A DNA stretch of 32,311 nt from JBGTBQ01 sp041749275 (GCA_041749275.1 JBGTBQ010000371.1:1-32311), one strand, 5' to 3'; counted from the stretch's first letter, positions 25,336 through 32,311 are shown. Numbers and translations are program-made. Notes: generated from the letters alone by a model not told the origin.

Positions 25336-26268
25336 ATGGAACTCATTATCGGCTCGCGCGGTTCGAAGCTCGCTTTGTGGCAGGCGGAGTGGGTGAGGTC
25401 GCGCCTCACATCCTTAGATGCAGGCGTCGAAGTCCGCGTCGAGATTATCAAGACATCGGGCGACGTGATGCGCGACGTGCCGCTCTCAACCATCGGCGGC
25501 AAGGGCGTCTTCACGAAAGAGTTGGAGCAGGCGCTGCTCGAAGGGCGCATTGATATCGCCGTCCATTCGCTGAAAGATTTACCGACCATCATCCCCGAAG
25601 ATTTGACCATCGCCGCCATCACCGTGCGTGAAGATGCGCGCGACGCGCTCGTGCTTCGCGCGGGCGTCGAACATGAAGGCGCTGCTCTCAAGCAACTTCC
25701 CGCCGGGGCGTGCGTCGGCACGTCGAGCCAGCGCAGGCTGTCTCAGTTGAAACATCTGCGGCCCGATATTGAAGTGAAAGACTTGCGTGGCAACGTTGAC
25801 ACGCGGCTCCGCAAGCTCGACGCGGGTTGGTACGATGCCGTCATCCTCGCCTCGGCGGGTCTGCGCCGGCTGGGCTTCGAGCAGCGCATCAGCGCGGCAA
25901 TCCCGATTCCAGAGATGCTCCCTGCCGTCGGTCAGGGCGCGCTCGGCGTCGAGACGCGCGCCGCGGACGAGGCAACCATCCGCCTCGTCGCACAACTCGA
26001 CGACACACCGACGCGCGCCGCGTGCATGGCGGAGCGCGCATTTCTGCGAAGTCTCGGCGGCGGCTGTATGGTGCCCATCGCCGCGCACGGAGTCGCTGAT
26101 GGTCACAGGCTTCGACTCGAAGGGCTGGTCGCTGAGACAACCGGCGTCAGGGTCATCAGAGATTCCGTCGAGGGCGATGCGCTCGACGCTGAAATGCTCG
26201 GCGAACGTCTGGCCGAACGCTTGCTCGAACTCGGCGCCGCCTCTCTACTCTCCGCTTCGCTGGCGTAA
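25336..26268 (+). CDS. hemC: Hydroxymethylbilane synthase (porphobilinogen deaminase)
   Basis: 310 aa. It polymerises four porphobilinogen units to hydroxymethylbilane. The dipyrromethane-cofactor cysteine is Cys244 in SLGGGCMVPIAAHG. Catalytic Asp81 lies in VHSLKDLP. GSRGSKLALWQAEWV at the N-terminus, GTSSQRRLSQL (about 128-138), RGNVDTRLRKL and LPAVGQGALGVE (about 195-206) are all family signatures. It lies 81 nt after hemA and 12 nt before hemD. No Shine-Dalgarno. Confidence 0.96.
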   Translation: MELIIGSRGSKLALWQAEWVRSRLTSLDAGVEVRVEIIKTSGDVMRDVPLSTIGGKGVFTKELEQALLEGRIDIAVHSLKDLPTIIPEDLTIAAITVREDARDALVLRAGVEHEGAALKQLPAGACVGTSSQRRLSQLKHLRPDIEVKDLRGNVDTRLRKLDAGWYDAVILASAGLRRLGFEQRISAAIPIPEMLPAVGQGALGVETRAADEATIRLVAQLDDTPTRAACMAERAFLRSLGGGCMVPIAAHGVADGHRLRLEGLVAETTGVRVIRDSVEGDALDAEMLGERLAERLLELGAASLLSASLA

Positions 26269-26280
26269 ACTCAAACAGCA

Positions 26281-27144
26281 ATGGCGAACGAAACCACTCG
26301 GGATACCTCCGTTACCGCAACCGATCAGAAATTGCCCCTCAGCGGGCGCACCGTGATGCTCACGCGCGCGCAGGCGCAATCCGCCGAGTTGGTCGCCGCA
26401 CTCGAACGCGACGGCGCACGTGTCGTGGCCTGCCCGACCATCGAGATCGTCGAACTGGAATTATATGACTTGCTCGACGAGGCGATTGAGAATCTCTACG
26501 GCTATGATTGGCTCGTGTTCACGAGCGTCAACGGCGTCGAGCATTTTTTGCGCCGTCTCGAAGCAGCGAATAAGGACGTGAGCGAATTGGACGAAGTGCG
26601 CGTGTGCGCCATCGGCGAGGCGACCGCCCTCCGTCTGGCGGAGGCACACGCGCACGTTGATGTAGTTCCCGAAAAATCTCAGGCCGAGGGCGTCTTCGCG
26701 GCGCTCGAAAGCTATCTCGGCGGGGCTGATAAATTTTCCAACCTGAACTTTCTTCTGCCCCGCGCCGCCGTCGCGCGCGACTATTTGCCGCGTGCGCTTG
26801 AAGCCGCCGGCGCGCGCGTGGATGACGTGCCGGCCTATCGCACCGTCCGCCCCGAAACGACCGACCGTGCGCGCATAGAGGCGCTCCTTGTCGGTGGCGG
26901 CATTGACTGCATCACCTTCACCAGTTCCTCGACGGTCGCCAACTTCGCAAAACTCTTCGACACGAACGACCTCGCGGCGCTCCTCGACGGCGTCCACGTC
27001 GCCTGCATCGGCGAGATCACCGCCCGCACCGCCGCCGACTACGGCCTGCGCGTTGACATCCAGCCAACGGAGTCCACCGTCCCCGCGCTCGCCCGCGCCA
27101 TCACGGATTTCTATACCACCTATTCAAATTATGGAATTACCTAA
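26281..27144 (+). CDS. hemD: Uroporphyrinogen-III synthase
   Basis: 287 aa. It cyclises hydroxymethylbilane to uroporphyrinogen III. The family is weakly conserved, but the two-lobed pattern is clear: TVMLTRAQAQSAELVAALE (about 24-42) and WLVFTSVNGVEHFLRRLE (about 76-93) in lobe one, and DCITFTSSSTVANFAKLF (about 206-223) with VACIGEITARTAADYGLRVD (about 239-258) in lobe two. Position directly after hemC supports the call. The first 20 residues are a poorly conserved Thr-rich extension. No methyltransferase domain is fused. Confidence 0.92.
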   Translation: MANETTRDTSVTATDQKLPLSGRTVMLTRAQAQSAELVAALERDGARVVACPTIEIVELELYDLLDEAIENLYGYDWLVFTSVNGVEHFLRRLEAANKDVSELDEVRVCAIGEATALRLAEAHAHVDVVPEKSQAEGVFAALESYLGGADKFSNLNFLLPRAAVARDYLPRALEAAGARVDDVPAYRTVRPETTDRARIEALLVGGGIDCITFTSSSTVANFAKLFDTNDLAALLDGVHVACIGEITARTAADYGLRVDIQPTESTVPALARAITDFYTTYSNYGIT

Positions 27145-27183
27145 CTTCTAACTCCCCCGCTTTCCTTATGCTAAACTCATTTC

Positions 27184-28617
27184 ATGGCGAAGCCGCGCGT
27201 GCTCATCGTTGACGACGAACCTTCCATCGCCGAGAGCCTGAGCGAAATGCTGAACGGCTGGGGCTATGAAACGTCAGTGGCCGAAGACGGTTTGGTGGGT
27301 CTCAAACGCACGGAGGAGTTCAGCCCGTCGGTTGTCATCACGGACGTGTTCATGCCCAACCTCGACGGCTTCGGGCTGCTGCGCGAGATGCGCGAGCGGC
27401 ACCCGGAAGTCTCCGTCATCCTCCTCACCGGCAAGGGCAACGTCGAGGCGGCGCTGCGCGCGATTCAGGAGGAGGGCGCCTACCACTATTTCGAGAAGCC
27501 GATAGATTTTCCCAAGCTGCGCGGCGTCCTCAAACGCGCGGTCGAGGTGTACGAGGCGCGGCGCGAGCAGGACGCCTTGCGGCGCGAACTGCGCGACCAC
27601 GGCGCCTTCGGCGAGTTGGTCGGCGTATCCGAGCCGATGAGACAAATCTACTCGCTCATCGAACAGGTCGCGCCCTCGTCCGCCTCTGTCCTCATCACGG
27701 GCGAGTCGGGCACGGGCAAGGAACTTGTCGCGCGCACCGTCCACAACCTCAGCCCACGGCGCGACGCGGGGTTCGTAGCAATCAACTGCTCGGCGATTCC
27801 TGAAACGTTGATGGAGTCGGAACTGTTCGGGCATGAGAAGGGCGCCTTCACTGGTGCGGCCACGCGCCGGTTGGGCTGCTTTGAGCTGGCGAATGGGGGC
27901 ACGCTCCTGCTCGACGAGATCGCCGAGATGCCGGTCTCGCTTCAGGCAAAACTGCTGCGCGTGCTGGAAGACCGGAAGATTCGACGGCTCGGCGGTGGAC
28001 AGGAAATTCCCGTGGACGTGCGCGTGCTGGCGGCGACGAACCGCGACCCGCACGACGTGGTGCGACGCGGCACCTTTCGCGAAGATTTGCTCTACCGTCT
28101 CAACGTCATCACGATTGAGTTGCCGCCCTTGCGTCGCCGCCGCGAAGACATCCCGCTCCTCGCGCAGCACCTCGTCACCCAACTCGCCAAGCGGCACGAA
28201 CGCCCGGCGCAACACATCAGCGCCGCCGCGCTCGAAGTCCTCAAGTCGCACGACTGGCCCGGCAACGTGCGCGAGTTGCGCAACGTCGTCGAACGCGCCG
28301 TCATCATCTGCTCCGGCGAGGCCATCGAGCGCCTCCACCTCGCGCCGTACCCGCTCGAACAACGGCAGCGCGCGCGCGACGAGGACACCTTGTCGCTCCC
28401 CGTCGGCACGCCCATCGAAGAGGTTGAGCGGCAGATGATTCTCCGCACTCTCCAAAAAACCGGCAACGACAAGACACGCGCCGCCGAATTGTTGCAGATC
28501 AGCCGCAAGACACTCCACAACAAGCTCCGCCTCTACCGCGAGCGCGGACTCTTGCAAGACTCCGACGGCGTGCGTGGGGTAGTGGTGGGCGCGAGGTACA
28601 GCAGCGACTTCGATTGA
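27184..28617 (+). CDS. NtrC-family sigma-54-dependent response regulator
   Basis: 477 aa, three domains. The receiver (about 5-118) has acidic pocket Asp10/Asp11, phospho-acceptor Asp54 (VITDVFMPN) and Lys105 (FEKPID). The AAA+ sigma-54 activation domain (about 143-375) has Walker A GESGTGKE (173-180), the sigma-54 contact GAFTGA (220-225), Walker B LLLDEIAE (241-248) and an arginine-finger region. The Fis-type helix-turn-helix at the C-terminus (about 425-460) reads KTRAAELLQISRKTLHNKLRLYRERG. No partner histidine kinase is in the window. It lies 39 nt after hemD on the same strand, so it may be read together with the heme genes although a functional link is not evident. Confidence 0.95.
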   Translation: MAKPRVLIVDDEPSIAESLSEMLNGWGYETSVAEDGLVGLKRTEEFSPSVVITDVFMPNLDGFGLLREMRERHPEVSVILLTGKGNVEAALRAIQEEGAYHYFEKPIDFPKLRGVLKRAVEVYEARREQDALRRELRDHGAFGELVGVSEPMRQIYSLIEQVAPSSASVLITGESGTGKELVARTVHNLSPRRDAGFVAINCSAIPETLMESELFGHEKGAFTGAATRRLGCFELANGGTLLLDEIAEMPVSLQAKLLRVLEDRKIRRLGGGQEIPVDVRVLAATNRDPHDVVRRGTFREDLLYRLNVITIELPPLRRRREDIPLLAQHLVTQLAKRHERPAQHISAAALEVLKSHDWPGNVRELRNVVERAVIICSGEAIERLHLAPYPLEQRQRARDEDTLSLPVGTPIEEVERQMILRTLQKTGNDKTRAAELLQISRKTLHNKLRLYRERGLLQDSDGVRGVVVGARYSSDFD

Positions 28618-28632
28618 CTTCAAAACAACCGA

Positions 28633-28799
28633 CTAAATCGAACATGCGAGAATGAGAGACGAGCGTTCAGAGTGCCGTCTTCATGTCGGCTTTCCGAACG
28701 TGAGATAAAGCCGACGTGAAGGCGGTACTCTGAATGCTTGGATGTCGCGCGTCCAGCTTCGTTGTGTCCTGAGCTATCAAGGACTGATTTAGACGTAAA
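28633..28799 (+). repeat. Dispersed structured element, copy B
   Basis: About 167 nt, homologous to 18649-18814. The hairpin is 31 bp (28663-28693 with 28707-28737, 13-nt loop): 27 Watson-Crick pairs and 4 G.U pairs when read as + strand RNA, extendable outward by three more pairs. The 5' CTAAATC is exactly complementary to the 3' GATTTAG. It lies between the response regulator (+) and the DUF58 gene (-), and its right edge overlaps the DUF58 stop codon. Confidence 0.8.
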
Positions 28800-30192
28800 T
28801 GACGTGCGACTTGCGCCAGACGTTGGCGGGGATGGTGCCCGGCGCGGCGGCGGTGATAAGGATGACATAGCCGTCGCCCGTGGCTGACGGCGGCGGCGCG
28901 ATACGCTGCCAGAATTCGACGCGGCTCTCTTCCCCACCCGTTTCCGTCGCAGTCCTGACAAGGGCGAGGCGGCGCAGGCAGCCGTAGAGGTGTTCGCGCC
29001 CGACGCCGTAACGCCCCTGCTCTTCGCCGAGAGTCAAACACAACTCGGCGCGCTCGTCCGTGAAGTGCGAGACGAGTGAGGCCGCGATCCCCACCCCTCG
29101 CTCGAAACGTTGGCTCACGACATCCGCAACGTCATTCAAATTCGTGTCAAAGACGACGTGGACGCGCCGTTCTTCCTCTTCGGTGAACTCGCGCACGACG
29201 AGTTGACCGAAACGCGCGGTCGCCTTCCAATCAATGTGGCGCATATCGTCTTGCGGTTGGTAGTCGCGCAGTGAATGGAGGTCGTGCCCCGCGCCGCGCC
29301 GCGCGCCCTGCATCTGCCCGGCGTCAATCGGCAGCAGGTGCAGTTCGTCACTGACCGGCCTCGGCTTTGGATAGATGACGAGTTCAACGTCGCGCGCGCG
29401 CAAGCGCCTGCGGACGCGGAAGAAACCAAAGGGAAAGCGCGTCGAAATCTCGAACCCCGTGACGAGGACTTGCCCGCGCCGCTCGAACTCCTGTTCGACC
29501 CGCTGCTCCACCCGCGCGCCGTGCGGTACATACATGAAGTAGGCGAGCACGCGCCGCTCGAAGCGCTCGCGTTGGAAGCGTGCGAGGCCGCGCCCGCGCC
29601 CTACGTTCTCGGCGCGGCTCCGCGCCTCGACGACGATGGAGAAGGATGGCAGCACACGCTTCGTATTGTGGACGGTGACGATGACGGGCGCGGCCTCGCC
29701 CGCGAAGATGTGATCTGGGAAACGCGCCGACACGGATAGTTCACGCAGAGAGAGGCGGGCCGCCGTCCATGCGACGAATATCGTCGAGAAGAGCACCGAG
29801 AAGATGAGGAAGAGGAGATTGTTACCCGTATTCCACGCCGCCAGCGCGACGACGACAAAGAGGCTGATGAAGATGGCGCCGCCGGTCGTGAACTGTACGG
29901 GCAGGTCGAGTTGCGCGGCCTCGGCCCGCGCCGAACGCACCAGCGGCGGCACGACGAAGACCACCAGCAGCACGACAATCACCAACGAGGCGACCGCCCC
30001 CACCCGCACCAGTTCCCAGTCGCCGCTCCGCCGCGCCACGACCGTCAACACGGCGGCGGCGATGCCGCACAGCACGATGAGCGTTCCGCTGATCGCGCGC
30101 GCCCAACGGCGAAGGAATGATGAGAGAAAAAAAATGAGGGATGCCGCGGAAGGTTCCCCTCGCGTGTCGAGTGGTTTTACCTCATCCCTCAT
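28789..30192 (-). CDS. DUF58-domain membrane protein (MoxR partner)
   Basis: 467 aa. Hydrophobic helices lie at about 36-52, 66-82, 104-120 and 125-141. A beta-rich segment follows, then the DUF58 signature around 308-327 (LRDYQPQDDMRHIDWKATAR) and VVREFTEEEERRVHVVFDT. Proteins of this family sit next to MoxR ATPases and have a vWA-like fold. The start codon is one of four ATGs in a GGGATGA heptamer array; only the third copy in mRNA order is in frame. A complementary 10-mer lies 15 codons inside the gene. The last codons and TAA stop coincide with the edge of element copy B. It follows moxR by 20 nt. Confidence 0.9.
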   Translation of the reverse strand: MRDEVKPLDTRGEPSAASLIFFLSSFLRRWARAISGTLIVLCGIAAAVLTVVARRSGDWELVRVGAVASLVIVVLLVVFVVPPLVRSARAEAAQLDLPVQFTTGGAIFISLFVVVALAAWNTGNNLLFLIFSVLFSTIFVAWTAARLSLRELSVSARFPDHIFAGEAAPVIVTVHNTKRVLPSFSIVVEARSRAENVGRGRGLARFQRERFERRVLAYFMYVPHGARVEQRVEQEFERRGQVLVTGFEISTRFPFGFFRVRRRLRARDVELVIYPKPRPVSDELHLLPIDAGQMQGARRGAGHDLHSLRDYQPQDDMRHIDWKATARFGQLVVREFTEEEERRVHVVFDTNLNDVADVVSQRFERGVGIAASLVSHFTDERAELCLTLGEEQGRYGVGREHLYGCLRRLALVRTATETGGEESRVEFWQRIAPPPSATGDGYVILITAAAPGTIPANVWRKSHVIYV

Positions 30193-30208
30193 CCCTCATC
30201 CCTCATCC
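30134..30208 (-). promoter_or_regulatory. Heptamer array forming RBS/start of DUF58 gene, with internal complementary 10-mer
   Basis: On the minus strand four copies of GGATGAG (30208-30181) directly follow the moxR stop codon (TGA, 30215-30213) and AAAAG. Each copy carries a Shine-Dalgarno-like GGGATGAGG and an ATG, in rotating frames because 7 is not a multiple of 3. CATCCCTCAT, read on the minus strand at 30143-30134 inside the gene, is exactly complementary to the ATGAGGGATG of the array and could pair in three registers, hiding start sites. Confidence 0.55.
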
Positions 30209-30212
30209 CTTT

Positions 30213-31202
30213 TCACAAGGGTACGCTGACCGTCTTCATGATTTCTCGCAGGACGGCCTCGGCCTCTTCGCCGCGGCGGTGGAGCGATGAAGAGAAGCGA
30301 GAGTTGACGACGAGGCGGTGGGCAAAGACAGGAATCACGAGTCGTTTGATGTCGTCAGGGACACAGTAGACGCGCCCCTCCGTGAGCGCGAGCGCCTGCG
30401 CGGCGCGGAAAAGTGCGAGCGTGCCGCGCGGAGAGACTCCGAGGTCGAGCATCTCGGAGTCGCGCGTCGTCGAGACGATGTTCATCAGGTAGTTCACGAG
30501 CGCGTCGTCAACCGAGACGTGCGAGACGGCGCGTTGAAGTTCCTGAATCTCTTCCCCCGTCAGGACAGGGACGACCGACGCGAGCGGGTCGCCGTGCTCG
30601 CGGTCGCGCAGGATTTCCTTCTCAACCTCAACCGCGGGGTAGCCGACCCGCAGGCGGAGCATAAAGCGGTCAACCTGCGATTCGGGGAGCGGGTAAGTGC
30701 CGTGATGCTCGATGGGGTTCTGCGTCGCAACGACCATGAATGGCGCGCGTAAAGAATAGGTCACGCCCTCGACCGTGACATGCCCCTCGGCCATCGCTTC
30801 CAGCAGGGCTGATTGTGTCTTCGGCGTGGTGCGGTTGATTTCGTCGGCGAGGACGATGTTGGCGAAGATGGGGCCGGGTTTGAACTCGAAGAGACCAGCG
30901 CGCTCGTCGTAAACGGAGAGGCCGATCACGTCCGAGGGCAACAGGTCGGAGGTGAACTGGATGCGGTGAAAGGTACAGTTGATAGCGAGCGCGAGCGCCT
31001 GCGCGAGCGTCGTCTTACCAACGCCGGGCACATCCTCGACCAGCAGATGGCCGCCCGCGAGTAGCGCCACGATGGCCGTCCGCACGGCTTCCGCTTTCCC
31101 CTTGATGACGCGCTCGACCGCGGCTTGCAGCAGCGCGACCTTGGCGGCGGCTTCGGACGCGGGGATCGTGTCCTCGCGTCTCGCCGTCTCTAGATTTCTC
31201 AT
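30213..31202 (-). CDS. MoxR-family AAA+ ATPase
   Basis: 329 aa from ATG 31202, preferred over the longer frame to 31265 because GAGGGAGAA lies just upstream and the family normally starts near here. Walker A is PGVGKTTLAQ (Lys63) and Walker B ADEINRTTPKTQ (Asp120, Glu121). Sensor region VVATQNPIEHHGTYPLPESQ with a following arginine (VDRFMLRL) and the C-terminal lid (LGVSPRGTLALFRAAQALA) are typical MoxR. These ATPases act as chaperones for vWA/DUF58 proteins. It is followed by the DUF58 gene with a 20-nt gap; no further vWA or transglutaminase genes of the usual cluster are present downstream, since the element copy B and a convergent gene end the unit. Confidence 0.94.
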   Translation of the reverse strand: MRNLETARREDTIPASEAAAKVALLQAAVERVIKGKAEAVRTAIVALLAGGHLLVEDVPGVGKTTLAQALALAINCTFHRIQFTSDLLPSDVIGLSVYDERAGLFEFKPGPIFANIVLADEINRTTPKTQSALLEAMAEGHVTVEGVTYSLRAPFMVVATQNPIEHHGTYPLPESQVDRFMLRLRVGYPAVEVEKEILRDREHGDPLASVVPVLTGEEIQELQRAVSHVSVDDALVNYLMNIVSTTRDSEMLDLGVSPRGTLALFRAAQALALTEGRVYCVPDDIKRLVIPVFAHRLVVNSRFSSSLHRRGEEAEAVLREIMKTVSVPL

Positions 31203-31339
31203 GCGTTCTCCCTCGCCCGCCCATTCTACATACTTGGGAGCGCCGCCGCACGTGCGACCGGACATGAGAGAAACCGGCTCTGTTCGTCAAGAATTAATGA
31301 CGTTGTGACTTGCTGGCTAAGGCTGTGAGCAATTTGCAA

Positions 31340-31462
31340 TGGCGCCTTTGTGACTTCCGTGGCGCCTGTGTAGTAGAATTTCGCCTTTCGGAAACGCCGC
31401 CGCGCGCTTTCGCATCAGAAATAGCGAACTGTTTGTGGAACCACAAGAATTTTCACACGTGT
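31340..31462 (+). promoter_or_regulatory. Upstream region of the pilin-like gene with operator-like repeats
   Basis: TGGCGCCT occurs twice exactly 20 nt apart (31340-31347, 31360-31367), followed by a palindrome TTGTGGAACCACAA (31433-31446) and ACACGTGT (31455-31462). Spacing of two helical turns is what one expects for a dimeric regulator. TAGAAT (31374-31379) might be a -10. No sigma-54 consensus (GG-N10-GC type with TTGC) could be matched. Confidence 0.3.
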
Positions 31463-31486
31463 ACTGATACCAGCGAGGTTTTGATA

Positions 31487-31975
31487 ATGAAGAGATTAAA
31501 CGGAAACGGCACGCGCCGGCAGCAGGGCTTCTCACTCGTCGAGCTGATGATCGTCATTTCGATCATCGGCATCCTCGTCGCCATCGGCATCCCCGCGTGG
31601 CAGTCGAGCGTGCGCTCGGCGAACGAGGCCGCCGCCATCAACCATCTCTCGCGCATCGCCACCGCCGAGGTCACTTACTACAACACCAAGAACCGTTCCG
31701 GTTACGGCACCTTCGACCAGCTCTCCTCCGGCGGCTATCTCGACACCAAATTCAAGGGCGACACCCCGGTCGTTGACGGCTACATTTTCAAGCTGAACAT
31801 CGTCCCGAAGTCCACCAACCAGCCGCCCACGTGGGGCGTCAACGCCGACCCGCAGAAGCCGACCGGACTGACCGCCACGGGCACCCAATTCTTCTACCTC
31901 GGCTCCGACGCCGGCAGCGTCCGCACCAACCCGGAGAAGCCCGCTTCCGCCGAAGACCCGCCCGTCGGCGGCTGA
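31487..31975 (+). CDS. Type IV pilin-like protein (prepilin)
   Basis: 162 aa from ATG 31487; an upstream frame from 31310 has no prepilin character. A basic leader of 14 residues ends RRQQG, and cleavage before Phe15 gives FSLVELMIVISIIGILVAI with the invariant Glu at +5, the class III signal for prepilin peptidase and assembly. The body is Ala/Gly/Thr rich with one predicted long helix and an EVTYYNTKNRSGYGTFDQL segment seen in pseudopilins and pilins of this type. The tail is Pro/Glu rich (KPASAEDPPVGG). No other pilus genes are adjacent. A GAGG 9 nt upstream is a weak ribosome site. Confidence 0.9.
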   Translation: MKRLNGNGTRRQQGFSLVELMIVISIIGILVAIGIPAWQSSVRSANEAAAINHLSRIATAEVTYYNTKNRSGYGTFDQLSSGGYLDTKFKGDTPVVDGYIFKLNIVPKSTNQPPTWGVNADPQKPTGLTATGTQFFYLGSDAGSVRTNPEKPASAEDPPVGG

Positions 31976-32029
31976 CCGAGCGCCACGCGCAAAGGTTTCG
32001 CCCGGCGACTCTCGGAACAGAGTCGTCGC

Positions 32030-32059
32030 TTGACGCTCTTTCACGCGCTTTGTTAGCAT
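32030..32059 (+). promoter_or_regulatory. Candidate sigma-70 promoter of the tRNA gene
   Basis: TTGACG (32030-32035) and TAGCAT (32054-32059) are separated by 18 nt and lie shortly before the tRNA at 32083, giving a normal distance for a short leader. Confidence 0.5.
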
Positions 32060-32082
32060 CTCGCGTCTTTGAAAATTTGAAA

Positions 32083-32154
32083 GCCCACTTAACTCAGCGG
32101 TAGAGTGCCGCTTTCACACGGCGGAAGTCGGAGGTTCAAATCCTCCAGTGGGCA
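32083..32154 (+). tRNA. tRNA-Val(CAC)
   Basis: 72 nt folding by hand into a full cloverleaf: acceptor GCCCACT/AGTGGGC; D arm ACTC/GAGT; anticodon stem CCGCT/GGCGG with one U.G pair; 7-nt loop TTCACAC with anticodon CAC at 32115-32117; T arm GGAGG/CCTCC with TTCAAAT loop; discriminator A. CCA is not encoded. A run of six Ts (32155-32160) follows. Confidence 0.93.
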
Positions 32155-32186
32155 TTTTTTCAACCTCATACTGGGAGCGTCTTAAG

Positions 32187-32311
32187 ATGAAGCGCATCCC
32201 GAAACTTCATCTCACGCAGATCAACAGATTCTGGAAACACGTCAAGCGTTCCAGCAAGAAGGAAGCTTGTTGGTTTTGGACTGGTCTTAGAGCGTGTCTC
32301 AAAAGCCCCGC
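32187..32311 (+). CDS. N-terminal part of an HNH endonuclease-like protein (cut by window end)
   Basis: An ATG opens 41 codons running off the right edge. QINRFWKHVKRSSKKEACWF followed by WTG matches the opening of small phage-type HNH nucleases (FWxxV, then CWxWTG). After WTG the usual Gly-Tyr-Gly segment is missing: the frame reads LRACLKSPA instead. The DNA there (GAGCGTGTCTCAAAAGCC, 32290-32307) looks like an insertion-sequence terminus, so the gene may be interrupted. It begins 32 nt after tRNA-Val. There is no clear Shine-Dalgarno. Confidence 0.5.
   Translation, partial: MKRIPKLHLTQINRFWKHVKRSSKKEACWFWTGLRACLKSP

Noticed and set aside
27274..28623. 449-codon minus-strand frame antisense to the response regulator
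   Set aside because: Mirror frame of a gene with intact receiver, AAA+ and Fis domains; no motifs of its own.
23856..30208. CRISPR array suggested by repeated short units
   Set aside because: Units are 7 nt with no spacers, and no cas genes are present.
31986..32023. Possible terminator after the pilin-like gene (CGACTCT/AGAGTCG)
   Set aside because: Short 7-bp stem without a T-tract; it overlaps the approach to the tRNA promoter and cannot be told from chance.

Overview
GC-rich bacterial chromosome segment with tightly packed genes on both strands. Gene content fits an Acidobacteriota-like soil or thermal-mat bacterium (possibly Blastocatellia): large secreted subtilases with unusual C-termini, TPR, caspase-like and M48 periplasmic proteins, a C5-pathway heme cluster next to a CcsA/HemX-like gene, a DUF58/MoxR pair and a type IV pilin-like protein. 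The taxon is an inference; there is no rRNA or ribosomal protein gene to anchor it.

Layout. 1-345: tail of an unknown gene overlapping (ATGA) a short glutaredoxin-like gene that lacks its CxxC. 353-502: a near-perfect 150-bp palindrome. 788-7897: two tandem paralogous secreted S8 proteases, each followed by a long hairpin. 8231-14028: an exported TPR protein (+) converging on an operon (-) of a small TPR protein, an M48 metalloprotease and a caspase-like peptidase, so 788-14028 is an extracytoplasmic proteolysis island. 14548-16431: PQQ-type beta-propeller protein (-), divergent from pncA-pncB (nicotinamide to nicotinate to NaMN). 18846-20258: GH13 lipoprotein. 20322-21746: proline dehydrogenase-NfeD operon (-). 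21874-22209: small membrane protein. 22308-22874: HD-domain protein (-). 23039-27144: ccsA/hemX-like, hemA, hemC, hemD. 27184-28617: NtrC-type response regulator. 28789-31202: MoxR-DUF58 operon (-). 31487-31975: pilin-like protein. 32083-32154: tRNA-Val(CAC), then the start of an HNH nuclease gene cut by the window end.

The least explained material is between the genes. Two ~166-nt copies of one element (18649-18814 and 28633-28799), 10 kb apart, each fold into a 29-31 bp hairpin. The copies differ at several paired positions while keeping pairing, and on the + strand all mismatches but one are G.U wobbles, which suggests a structured RNA family. The edges of the copies appear to supply the stop codons of pncB and of the DUF58 gene. 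Three spacers carry 7-nt tandem repeats starting 1-5 nt after a stop codon; one of these (30181-30208) is both the ribosome-binding site and the start codon of the DUF58 gene and can pair with a complementary 10-mer inside that gene.

All alignments, base-pairing and motif calls were made by eye; no database or folding program was run.
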